A DNA stretch of 64,000 nt, from positions 14,146,088 through 14,210,087 of the forward strand of contig OX453272.1 in the NCBI GenBank assembly GCA_949710005.1. The letters run 5' to 3'. The notes beneath the pieces were generated by a model, which saw only the letters and a program-made list of their open reading frames with translations, had not been told where the DNA came from and searched no databases. The translations under genes were made by a program, and so were the position numbers. Source of the DNA: Ricordea florida (lineage: Eukaryota; Cnidaria; Anthozoa; Corallimorpharia; Ricordeidae). The first letter of the stretch is position 1. Each line of letters starts with the position of its first letter. Below, piece after piece: positions 12,592 to 22,112 of the stretch.

Positions 12592-12726
12592 TTTAGCCGT
12601 AAAATAACGGCTAAAATCGTGCCATGTAATAAAACAGTGACCCAAGTTTAGCCGTAAATTAACGGCTAAAATCGTGCCATATAATAAAGGAGAGACCCAA
12701 GTTTAGCCGAAAATTAACGGCTAAAA
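12592..12726. repeat. 55-bp palindromic satellite, left MULE end (about 2.4 copies)
   Basis: Copies of a unit built on the near-palindrome TTTAGCCGTAAATTAACGG with a GTGCCATATAATAAA spacer repeat every 55 bp. They are the reverse complement of the larger array at 44187-44945. This supports a terminal inverted repeat relationship. Confidence 0.85.
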
Positions 12727-12780
12727 ATGTGCATTGATTAGACTTGCAGAACACACGACCAGGGATATAAGTGGGGGCCT

Positions 12781-13440
12781 TGCTTCATAGTTCAGTTGAA
12801 TGAGCATTGTTGAGACTTCCATAACACCCGAACATGAATATATTTGGAGCTTTGCTTCATAGTTCAGTTGGAAGAGCATTGATGAGACCTGCATGACAGA
12901 CGACCAGGGATATAAGTGGAGCCTTGCTTCATTGTTCAGTTGGTAGAACATTGATGAGACCTGCATGACAGACGGCCAGGGATATGAGTGGAGCCTTGCT
13001 TCATAGTTCAGTTGGTAGAGCACTGATGAGACTTGCATAGCACACGGCCAGAGATATAAGTGGAGCCTTGCTTCATGGTTCGGTTGGTAGAGCGCGCTAG
13101 CATTGAAGAGACCTGCATGACAGACGGCCAGGGATATAAGTGGGGCCTTGCTTCATAGCTTAGTTGGTAGAGCATTGATGAGACTTGCATGACAGACGGC
13201 CAGGGATGTAAGTGGCGCCTCGCTTCATAGTTCAGTTGGTAAAGCATTGATTAGATTTAAAGGACAATGGAATTAAATGGATTTTTGAGAACTCCTTCAT
13301 AATTTAGTTGGTTGTTCATTTACGTATTGTGGACTGCAAAAGGTGAAAGAGTTTTCCATAACTTTGCTTCATAGTTCAGTTGGTAGAACGTTGATTACAA
13401 TTAGTTGAAAATATTAAATAAATTTCACTGTAAAATGGGA
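12781..13440. repeat. 72-bp tandem array with a tRNA A-box-like core
   Basis: The phrase TTCATAGTTCAGTTGGTAGA recurs at 12781, 12853, 12925, 12997, 13069, 13149, 13221, 13293 and 13365. Every step is 72 bp except one of 80, caused by an 8-bp insertion near 13095. The core matches the tRNA D-arm/A-box and 72 nt is tRNA length, but no B-box (GGTTCGAATCC) follows in any unit. Because 72 is divisible by three, the minus strand carries spurious repetitive frames of 24-residue units. Confidence 0.8.
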
Positions 13441-13925
13441 TCATTGTTTGTTAGGTGAAATCGTGACTAATGGACAGTTGAACGTCATTGCAATAGCAGT
13501 TTTTCGTGGGGCACTCCCCAGGTATTGGTTACCCCAGCTCGTGTCGTTTTCCTGGACAAAAGACAGCGATTGCTTTGTCTGTGTTTGTCAAATGGAATTT
13601 TTACAATAACTGAGCGAATTCTCGCGCGCTGATTGGCTAATTTTTATCATCAATAAGAGTACAGACACATAAAATTTTAATTTATGCAAGGTTTTTTCGC
13701 GTGATAGGTGAGCTGTCAAACAGTCAGATTTTTACCCAATCAAATTGTATTACGTGTTGTCACAAGCCAATGAGAAGGCGAGAAAAGTTATTGAGAATAG
13801 TTGCGCCCTGATTGCGTCAATTTAAATAAAATTCTGCATTATTCGAGTTTACTTGCTGTTTACTTGCGTTTTCTTTTCATTTAAGTCTTCATTTGACCTT
13901 TTTCGCGTTTTGTTATTGTAAAGAT
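13441..13925. other. Non-coding repeat-derived sequence
   Basis: No gene is seen. Positions 13505-13541 (containing ATTGGTTACCCCAGCTCG) recur with a few changes at 46385-46421. The stretch 13610-13810 has the GCGCGCTGATTGG type of sequence common in dispersed cnidarian repeats. Confidence 0.45.
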
Positions 13926-14109
13926 CAAATTGACGTCCGTTTTTTATGCGTCTGTCGTCTTATTGATGATAAATTGCGTCATAACATTGTCAAAGTTTGT
14001 TGTAGATCCACTCGCCTATCGGCTCGTGGATCTACAACACTTTGACAATGTTATGACGCAATTTATCATCAATAAGAGGACAGACGCATAAAAAACGGAC
14101 GTCAATTTG
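13926..14109. repeat. 86-bp inverted repeat with 14-nt loop
   Basis: The left arm 13926-14011 and right arm 14026-14109 are near-perfect reverse complements around the spacer TCGCCTATCGGCTC. The spacer is itself partly self-complementary. The only visible differences are single-base changes or gaps. It is either a foldback/MITE-type element or a strong cruciform. It lies downstream of the MULE transposase stop. Confidence 0.85.
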
Positions 14110-14334
14110 TTAAATATTTTACGACTTTGTGGTCATACCCTTTTGGCATGTATTTCTTATGATAACATCAGTGTGATTTGCAGGTCCACCCAATCTTTCT
14201 TTTTCTTATTTTTATTTTGGATGACTTATTGAGATCACTCTTTTTGCCTGTTTTTGCTCGAAATTACGTGTTGTAAAAGATTTCCGAGCTATCAAATCAT
14301 AAAAAACTCTGTTGTTTGATAGTGGAGTGTATTG

Positions 14335-15882
14335 TTACAACAATCTGACGTCGGGGCTATTAATAGTAGGTATCCAGTCTTCCTCCACCACTCCATCTTC
14401 CTGAGGCTCAAACTTGACAAGATAGCCAGTGTTTCTATTGTAGGCTACTATCTCTCCCTTAAACCATCCAAGATAGGTTATATCTCCGCGTATTTCCTCT
14501 TGGTACTCCACCTCGACTTTAGGGCCTATCAAAGATTGGCCTGTTTTTCGCTTGCTGGGCTTCTCATTGCTCATGATCCTACGCCGTTTGTCTGGTGGAG
14601 TTTGTTCTATAATCGATGTCCCATCGTGGAACTTGACAATGTTTGATCGTTTCCTTTTGCGCTTGTTGGGATTAGCTTTGTGACAGCCTCATTCGTATGC
14701 AATATTGATGTTTGCTTCTTTTGCCACCATCTTTATGGCATGTAATCTATCTTCCAAGTAAATATTTTTTAGAAGTACAGATAAATTGCTACCTCCATCC
14801 GGAATTGATTGTCTGTTGAGCCATTCTACAGGATTGTTGGTGTTAGCTGTTGAATCCCAATCTTCTTGGTCTCGCAGTGTAAAGGCTTTACAAAGCATCT
14901 GTAGGGTTCTGTCTCTCGTCCACCATGAAGACCAGTGTTCTAATCTCTCCCAGTGTTTGGTGTTTAACTCCTTTGCCTTAATTAATAGCTAAATGTTCCG
15001 GTAGTAGATGTGACGCTCTCGATGCAGGGACTTTTGCGCAGAGAACATCGAAGATCAATAGGACATCAGTTTGTTCTTTTACTTGAGGAACCTGGAAAGC
15101 TAGATTTTTAAATATGTCGAATTCATCTTTGTTTTTTGTCACCAGTTTACACACGCGATTGACAGATGTTTTCCAGTGGACACTGCACCCTCTTATTATG
15201 GTATTTGCTAGTTCCCTTCCAACTGTCATCGCGAAGCCGTTATACTCTGCTTGGTCAAAGTCAACCATTATCTGACGCAATCCTGAACCATTTCGAAAGG
15301 TGGGGTGTAGGCTGGTAACGTGGTTAAAAACCTCCGATATTGCTGTGGCATATGCTTGCCCATCTTGTTTGCTACAGAGCACTCTCGCAACTGCATTGAA
15401 ACACAACGTTAAATCGTTAAAGGCCACCATGTTGAGTAGATACGGAAAGGAATTGTTGCCAGTGTATGTTATGTCCACATACAGTTCTTCAGCATCTTTT
15501 AGAATGTTTGCTTGATAGGGAGCGACAAAAAAGGCAAAATTTCTTCCAGACGACAACAAATACTCTTTTCCTTCCATTGCATACGTGCCCATTTTGGCAT
15601 TTACCTTCGAGGTGAATTCGTGATCATCAGGATCTTGCTCCTCCTCTTGCGTCTTTCTAAAGTTCTGAAACTCGAGTATTTGAATTATTGGTTCCAGTTC
15701 CGGATAACCTTTTGTTTGGTTCGACAAAGCCATCTGCCTCTCTCGACGAACTCTGCTAGCATTAGCAGCAGCTGGAGATTTTTCTGCTGGTATGAATCCC
15801 ACGCCTTGACCCTTTTGAATTTCTTTGGTTGACAAAGTAGCATCCTTCTTTACTGCACTATGGATCTCGCTTTTAACAGCCT
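14335..15882 (-). pseudogene. MULE transposase, C-terminal part (broken)
   Basis: The frame 15882-14978 contains a MULE-type core: DITYTGN strand with the first Asp, then [12 protein letters not shown] with the second, then [16 protein letters not shown]. Downstream the gene continues after a frameshift near 14985 and an in-frame TGA near 14689. The tail has a Lys/Arg-rich nuclear signal (KRKRKR) and a C-terminal SH3/Tudor-like fold with [18 protein letters not shown]. At its upstream end the frame runs without a stop into the BEL LTR and resumes for about 33 nt beyond it (21665-21697). It then meets element A. The N-terminal part is at 43884-44159. Confidence 0.75.
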
Positions 15883-16115
15883 TGTCGTGACTGCTTACAC
15901 GGCAAATAAATCACAAGTTCGCAGTTTACCTTCTTTAATGACTCCCGATCAAAACAATACTATCTTCTTTTTCTCTCACACTGCCGTACGCATTCCCACG
16001 CTTTCTCGCATTCTTACATGATCATTTTTCGTTCACACCATGCTGGCGATCAAAGTTCAACATTGACGTAATTTGTTGTCACGCTAAATGTCACACAATG
16101 CACTCATTTCCGTCA
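15883..16115 (-). repeat. 3' LTR of the BEL/Pao element
   Basis: 233 bp, matching the copy at 21432-21664 except for one base. Immediately inside it (16116-16129) the minus strand is a purine run, ATAGGGGGAGAGAG, the expected polypurine tract. Confidence 0.9.
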
Positions 16116-16215
16116 CTCTCTCCCCCTATTTGACTCCTACAGAGGCAAATACAAGACGCTTTGAATGAAACAAAAATAACAAGTTACAACTCTAACTGGT
16201 TGTTGAAAAACAAGA

Positions 16216-17796
16216 TCAGTCTTCCTGAAGTTCGTTTCGAGCTAGTGCAGCTATACGTTGTCTCGCAACTGCCGCAGATTTCCTGGGTTGGAACTCTTGC
16301 GCTTCGGTGTCTAGCGTCACACTCCTTTCCTGCAGAGGTTGGTCACACGATAACTCTAATGGGTATAGATGCTGAATTGGGCGCTCCAAGTACGATTTAC
16401 CAGCTCTCAAACGCACTCCACGCACCACTCCATCTCTTCCCTTGATCAACTGGCCACAATACCGATCTTCCATCTACCTCTATTCCGTTCCTCTCCTTTT
16501 ATCAGTACTACGTCTCCTTGACGCAAGGTGGTTTCTTTAGTTTTGTGGTTAAGGTTGTGACGCTCTCGCAGGGCTCTAAGGCATTCCTTTGTCCATCGTG
16601 ACCAGAGGACATCCTTGCATCTCTGCAAAAAACCTGGCGCGTTTCCTTAGGTCAATGTCTCCGATGGTTTCTGTTTCCTCTTCTGGTAGTTGGTTAGGCT
16701 GACCAAACAACATTGCGCCTGGCGTTAGTACTGGCATCTGAATGTCATCTTCAACATACCCTAGAGGTCTGTTGTTTAAGGTTGTCTCCACATCGAGGAT
16801 AACTTCTTCCAATTCGTGCCACCGGAGGTTTCCGTTCCCGATGCACTTGTACATGCTCTGTTTCATGATGCCGATCAATCTCTCGAATTGCCCGCCCCAC
16901 CACGGTGCCCTGCTGAGATTAAATTGCCTTAAGATTTCTTGTTTGCCAAGAAAGTCGTTGATCTTCTCGTCATTCCAAATTTTCTTTAACCATTTTGCAG
17001 CTGCAACAAAGGTTCTGCCGTTATCGGAGAAAATCTTTTGAGGTCGTCCTCGTCTTGCTATCAGCCGCTTTGAACTTCGGAGGAACTCGTCCATACTCTG
17101 ATCTGGCAGCAGGTCCAAGAAAATAGCTCTTGTAAGGCTGCACGTGTACAGCACAATGTAAGCCTTCATTTCCTTCTTTGTTTTGCTCACATACTTGATT
17201 GGGCCGGCAAAATCTACTCCAACAAACTTGAACGGAACTGATCCTTCAGTTCTCTCCTTTGGTAGATTTCCGGTGGGGGGGTTTGGCAGCGCGGCCACTT
17301 GAAAGCGTTTGCAACCATGGCAACTTCGTATGACTCGCTTCGTTAGTCTTCTAAGGCGTGGCACCCAGTACAACTCTCGCATCTTTGACATGGTGAGCCC
17401 AACTCCTCCATGAAGGGTCTGGAAATGGGCATGCATGACAAGCTTGTGAGTAAACACAGAGTCTTCTGGCAAATAGATGGGATATTCCCCTTGAATGCGA
17501 CCTCTACACTGGGATAAGCCTTGCTCGTTCTTCTGAAGGTTAAGTCGCAGTTTGTCCTCTGCAAACTTAGTGGTACCTTGACACCGTGCTTGCGATCTTC
17601 GTACCCAGAATTCCATCTGTCTGCTTGTCTCCTCAGTAGCAATCGGTCCGGTAATTCTTTCTTGACGCTTAAGTGTGCAATTTCGAACAAAGCGTGCCAC
17701 CCATGACCCAATCCGGACTGTTTTCCACAAGCTCCACTTGCTCAGCATTTGGTCAAGCTCGTCTTTTACGTCCTCCTCCACCGTTACCCTCAGCAA
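16216..17796 (-). pseudogene. BEL/Pao integrase region of pol (frameshifted)
   Basis: The segment 17796-16576 encodes an H2C2-type zinc module (HAHFQTLHGG ... CHGCKRF) and an integrase core with VGVDFAGPI, IFSDNGRTF and WWGGQFERL blocks. These supply the catalytic D, D and E. The C-terminal DUF5641-like module (RQGDVVLIKGEE) continues in other frames at 16628-16446 and 16473-16216, so there are two frameshifts, near 16620 and 16480. Upstream, the frame from RNase H is interrupted near 17946 by a frameshift and at about 17877 by a TAG. The product is therefore not made from this copy as written. Confidence 0.8.
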
Positions 17797-17918
17797 GTCT
17801 CTGATAAATCTTGCCTCGGCTTGGGTTTCCTTAGTTGGGCCTGTGAGGATGTCTGCTGGCCAACTCTCAGGGAATGGTAGCTACCACGGCCCGTTTAACC
17901 ACAGAATTGACTTCTCAC

Positions 17919-20900
17919 TCACTTGGCCACCACGACTCCCCACGCCAGATCAGCCGGGTTCTCCTTTGTCCCCACATGTCTCCACTGGATGTAACTTTTC
18001 TCCAGGATTTTCTGCACCCGATTTCTCACAAACTGTTTGTACTCTCCGCCTCCCTTTATCCAGTGAAGAGCGGTGCTGCTGTCAAGCCAGCAATGAATAC
18101 TTGTTATTTGAAACCCATGTAGCGCCTCTTTCACATTAGGCGCAAGATTGGTCGCCATGTGACCAGACACCAATTCAAGTCTTGGCGTTGTCAACTCTTT
18201 CTTTGCGAGTCTAGACTTCGCTGCTACAAGGCCTTGGTTTGTTCCAGACGGTTGATGCGTGACGGCATAAACAGCTGCTGATACGCCCTGATTGCTTGCG
18301 TCTCCAAAGGCGTGAAGCTCGATGCTGGTTATTTCCTCTTGGAACTTGACAGTGCTTCTCGGTACTTCCACGTTGTATGGAAGACTTCTCTCCCAAGCCT
18401 CCCATCTGCTCTTCAATTTCCCTGGCAATTCTTGATCCCAGGGGATTCCGGCTTCACATGCCTCTCTGTAAAGTGTTTTTCCCACTAGCGTCACAGGCGA
18501 CGCTAGCCCGAGGGGGTCATAAATTTTCGCAATTTTCCTCAAGACCTCTCTTTTGATCACTTTGCTTGTTGGCGCGGGAAGGTCAATTTGGATAGTGTCC
18601 TTGGTCTTGTTCCAAGGTACACCAAGCAGTTTGGTCTCCCCCTTTCTGACTCCCAGTTGGTCCTTGGCGTAGCTTTGACCTTCTCCTTGTTGGACGATCT
18701 CTTGCGTGTCAGCTACCTCCATCATGAGCGCTGTCTCTTCTAAGCAAGGTACATTAGAATGCCATTTATGAAGTTTGAACCTCCCTTCTCCAAATATGGC
18801 CTGGGACGATTCCTTCAGGTGAGCAGCGTCTTTAATGGTGCTACCGCCACTGATTAAGTCGTCTACGTAAAGACTTTTCCTGATTTCTTCAACTTCGTTC
18901 GGATAAATTGGCTCAAGGTTCTTTAAGTGCTGATCGATAACACCACCCAGCAAGAACGGCGAGGTCGTTAGGCCAAAGAGTGCTCTAGTGAATCGAAGAG
19001 TTTCCACTTGCTTAGTTTGAAGATCTGTCAGCCAGTGAAATCTTAATACATCACGGTCTTCCTCACGTACCCGTACTTGAAGAAAGGCTTGTTTCAAATC
19101 TCCAGCCAAAGCTACTGGATGGAAGCGGTTCCTAGTAAGGACGCTCCAAAGCTTGTTCTGTATAGGTGGGCCAGTTTCCAGGCAGTCGTTAAGGGACGGT
19201 ACTTTCTCATTTGCCTTCGCTGATGCATCATAAACGATCCGAACCTTTGTGCTTTCAGCTGATTCTCGTACCACAGCCTTGTGGGGTATGTAAAACTCCT
19301 TTCCTTGTGCTTCGTCATGCACTCGTTCCACTATCCCTTGAGACAACTGATCTTGGATGATTTCGTCATATTTCGCAAGCATGCCTGGTTGTTTCTCTAG
19401 CTTTTTCACAAGGAGGCCTGTTTCATACCAGCCTTCGTCACTTCTGGTTAATTGTTTCTTTAAGTGTTCGTACACATTGACCTCTGATTGAATATCACGC
19501 AATCCGAGCACGTCTAGGCTGCACAACGCATTATAATCCGCTTCACTTACTTGCGTCAAAAACATGTTGTTAAGATCTACCTCCTTTCCCGGGGAGAGGA
19601 TCGTCCAGCCAAACTTAGTGAGTTCAGCGATGGGTTCTCCGGGTCGGCCAATCCGAGGTTTGTTAGGGGTTTTTATACGAGCGTATTCACCAGTTCCTAA
19701 GATAATGTGTACTGGGAGATTTGATTTATCATCCCGATCCGTCATCTCTAGATCACGCAAGTGTGCATATTTCTCTAGGGTGTCTTGATAACGTGGGTTA
19801 TGCAAGGTCAAAAGGACGTCACGATCTACTCTAGTAACTTCTGCTTTCAGATCAAACTTCCGGTCAACGCTTTTAATGTTCAGTTCGTAGACACTTATCA
19901 ACTTTGTGGTTGATCCTAGCATCATTTCGATTCGTTTATGCTCCTTACGACAGGGGTTTAGCTTTAATTCTGAGAGAAGCGAAGCCGATGCATATGAGCT
20001 ACCTGCCCCGGTGTCTAGTAATGCGCGGCAGCGTATACCATTTACTTCCACGACAACGACTGGATAGGTCACGCAACTAGTTTTATCATGCGCCGACATA
20101 AACTTCTCTGAGCTCGCCGCGTCGGATTTCTTATCACAAATAGACGTGTGGTGACGTGCCTTGCATGTCTTGCATACCGATCGTGAGGTACACTGAGCGG
20201 CTCTGTGATCACGTGATGTGCAATTAAAACAGAGATGCTTGTCGCTTAGGAGCCTTTTTCGGTCGGCGGTACTTGTTATTTTCGTGCAATCTACTGACCT
20301 ATGCTCACTGGAATCACAGTAAACACATAGCTTTTGGGACAGGTTGGGACTCTGTTGTTTTGCTTGAAAGGCTTTTGATTTGTTCGGTTTTAGTCGCAGG
20401 GAGATCGGTGGCTTCTCTTCATCTTTCTGCTCTCTAGGGGGGTTTCTTTGTGTCCACCCTTGAAGGGCTTGCGTGACTGTTGGGAAATCCCATTCTTCCC
20501 AATCATCGTCCAGTCTGACGAGATCACTTCTGATTCCCGAGAGTTTATCAAGTGTCATTCTGGTATAACCATTGACTTCTCTTATCTTTCCCAGGGTTTC
20601 TAAGGCTTGTACGCTTTGCAAAAGCTTTTCATAAAACTCATTGATCTTATTAGGGTTGGAACCATTAATGACAGGTAGGGATATAATGTTACTGACATGT
20701 GCATTAACTATCACGCTTGTTTTGCCGTATCGTTGCTTCAAGATGTTCTTAGCTCGCTCATATCCCTCCGTCGTAAACGGTAACCCATCAACCAACGCTC
20801 TTACGGACGGTGAAAGTAGCTCTTTAAGATAAGAGAATTTAGAAATGTGAGGAATCTTGGACAGGTCGATTTCTGCTTCAAACTCCCCCCAAAACCTTAT

Positions 20901-21386
20901 CCAATCTGTTGGCATCCCGCCAAAAGGTGATATGACAAGCCGTGGTAACTTTGCGGTTACCGCCCTTTCACTCCCCTCTATTTTACTTTCAAATTTAAGC
21001 TTTTGTTCCCATTTCCTTTTCTCTAGGAGCAGTTCCTCCTCAAATCGCTTTTCTCTGGCCTTTGCAGCTGTGGCCTCCTCCTTTTCCTTTTCTTCATTTT
21101 CAACGCATCTTATCGCTTTATCTAGTTCTGATACGGCCAGTTCATATGCCAACACACGCTCCTCTATTTCTTGGCTCCAAGGCTCAATTTCTCCAAAGTC
21201 ATCCCCATCCCCAATTCTTTTTTCGATAACTCTTACCTTGAGGTTGTGAATTTCAGTTACCTTCGCCTTTACCATAGTCTTCTGTCGTTCCAAGGCGTCG
21301 AGGTTGCTCCCTTGCACGGTGAATTTCCCTGTAGTGAACTCCAGCAACTTCAACTTCGTCTCGATCTCCTTTTCCAAATTTTCCAT
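17919..21386 (-). CDS. BEL/Pao Gag-protease-reverse transcriptase-RNase H polyprotein
   Basis: A 1155-residue frame starts with an ATG just inside the primer-binding site. Residues 1-300 form a coiled-coil and DUF1759-like Gag. Two zinc knuckles follow near 351 and 387 (CVYCDSSEH..., CFNCTSRDH...). A retropepsin-like domain has LLDTGAG near 455. The reverse transcriptase has LAGDLKQAFLQV and the catalytic SLYVDDL near 840. RNase H has AFGDASNQG near 1020 and a late WLDSSTALHWI block. The frame ends early, just after the RNase H region, by a frameshift at about 17946; the integrase lies downstream in another frame. Length is normal for the Gag-to-RNase H part of BEL elements. Confidence 0.85.
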   Translation of the reverse strand: MENLEKEIETKLKLLEFTTGKFTVQGSNLDALERQKTMVKAKVTEIHNLKVRVIEKRIGDGDDFGEIEPWSQEIEERVLAYELAVSELDKAIRCVENEEKEKEEATAAKAREKRFEEELLLEKRKWEQKLKFESKIEGSERAVTAKLPRLVISPFGGMPTDWIRFWGEFEAEIDLSKIPHISKFSYLKELLSPSVRALVDGLPFTTEGYERAKNILKQRYGKTSVIVNAHVSNIISLPVINGSNPNKINEFYEKLLQSVQALETLGKIREVNGYTRMTLDKLSGIRSDLVRLDDDWEEWDFPTVTQALQGWTQRNPPREQKDEEKPPISLRLKPNKSKAFQAKQQSPNLSQKLCVYCDSSEHRSVDCTKITSTADRKRLLSDKHLCFNCTSRDHRAAQCTSRSVCKTCKARHHTSICDKKSDAASSEKFMSAHDKTSCVTYPVVVVEVNGIRCRALLDTGAGSSYASASLLSELKLNPCRKEHKRIEMMLGSTTKLISVYELNIKSVDRKFDLKAEVTRVDRDVLLTLHNPRYQDTLEKYAHLRDLEMTDRDDKSNLPVHIILGTGEYARIKTPNKPRIGRPGEPIAELTKFGWTILSPGKEVDLNNMFLTQVSEADYNALCSLDVLGLRDIQSEVNVYEHLKKQLTRSDEGWYETGLLVKKLEKQPGMLAKYDEIIQDQLSQGIVERVHDEAQGKEFYIPHKAVVRESAESTKVRIVYDASAKANEKVPSLNDCLETGPPIQNKLWSVLTRNRFHPVALAGDLKQAFLQVRVREEDRDVLRFHWLTDLQTKQVETLRFTRALFGLTTSPFLLGGVIDQHLKNLEPIYPNEVEEIRKSLYVDDLISGGSTIKDAAHLKESSQAIFGEGRFKLHKWHSNVPCLEETALMMEVADTQEIVQQGEGQSYAKDQLGVRKGETKLLGVPWNKTKDTIQIDLPAPTSKVIKREVLRKIAKIYDPLGLASPVTLVGKTLYREACEAGIPWDQELPGKLKSRWEAWERSLPYNVEVPRSTVKFQEEITSIELHAFGDASNQGVSAAVYAVTHQPSGTNQGLVAAKSRLAKKELTTPRLELVSGHMATNLAPNVKEALHGFQITSIHCWLDSSTALHWIKGGGEYKQFVRNRVQKILEKSYIQWRHVGTKENPADLAWGVVVAK

Positions 21387-21411
21387 GATTGCACTGAATT
21401 GATTTCACAGT

Positions 21412-21429
21412 CCTGGCGGGGTCGCCACT
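21412..21429 (-). other. Primer-binding site of the BEL/Pao element
   Basis: Two bases after the 5' LTR the minus strand reads TGGCGACCCCGCCAGGAC, starting with the TGG expected of a site complementary to a tRNA 3' end. The tRNA identity is not assigned. Confidence 0.6.
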
Positions 21430-21431
21430 TT

Positions 21432-21664
21432 TGTCGTGACTGCTTACACGGCAAATAAATCACAAGTTCGCAGTTTACCTTCTTTAATGACTCCCGATCA
21501 AAACAATACTATCTTCTTTTTCTCTCACACTGCCGTACGCATTCCCACGCTTTCTCGCATTCTTACATGATCATTTTTCGTTCACACCACGCTGGCGATC
21601 AAAGTTCAACATTGACGTAATTTGTTGTCACGCTAAATGTCACACAATGCACTCATTTCCGTCA
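21432..21664 (-). repeat. 5' LTR of the BEL/Pao element
   Basis: 233 bp, starting TGACGG and ending CACGACA on the minus strand. It differs from the 3' LTR at one position by eye. Confidence 0.9.
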
Positions 21665-22112
21665 GCCTGGGATATGAAATGTTGAAATGAAATGAGGGAG
21701 ATCAAGAGTGCTTCAAATGGGCAGTAACATCTGCTGTGTTCCCTAACAAGGATCATCCTTATAGACTTAATAAGGAGATGAGAGAGAACTCTGAGAAGCT
21801 TGACTGGTCAGGAATAGAATTTCCAGTCTCTGCGCTTTCTACAAATCAGGTAGATAAGTTCGAAAGGCAGAACCCATATGGGATTAATATTCTTGGATAT
21901 GAGAATGGTGAACCAACATTAATAAGGCGTAGTAGTAAATTAGGGGTACCAAAGATAAACCTGTTGTTAATATCAAATGATGAAACAAACCACTATTGTT
22001 GGATCAAGAATATGTCAAGATTGATTGATTATAACAAACATGATGGTGCCCGTTTTTACTGCGAGAATTGCTTGAATTCATTTTGGTCAGAGAAATCATT
22101 AGACACGCATAT

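Larger units (their letters stand above)
15883..21664 (-). mobile_element. BEL/Pao LTR retrotransposon
   Basis: Two 233-bp LTRs (15883-16115 and 21432-21664) start TG and end CA on either strand and differ by one base by eye (T/C near 16041). A 4-bp duplication GCCT flanks the element (15879-15882 and 21665-21668). Internal order on the minus strand is primer-binding site, Gag-like, protease, reverse transcriptase, RNase H, integrase, polypurine tract. The Gag DUF1759-like region and the integrase after RNase H place it in BEL/Pao. The LTR similarity implies a recent insertion. Confidence 0.9.

Noticed and set aside
12721-13247. Minus-strand frames with a 24-residue repeat (MQVSSMLYQLNYEAR type)
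   Set aside because: They result from the 72-bp tandem DNA array being open by chance in one frame; units vary as DNA, not as protein.
12781-13440. Cluster of tRNA genes
   Set aside because: The A-box-like core is present but no unit has a B-box or a closing acceptor stem, so no functional tRNA is supported.
14335-14898. Two separate small minus-strand genes
   Set aside because: Both continue the MULE transposase and are separated from it only by a frameshift and a stop.
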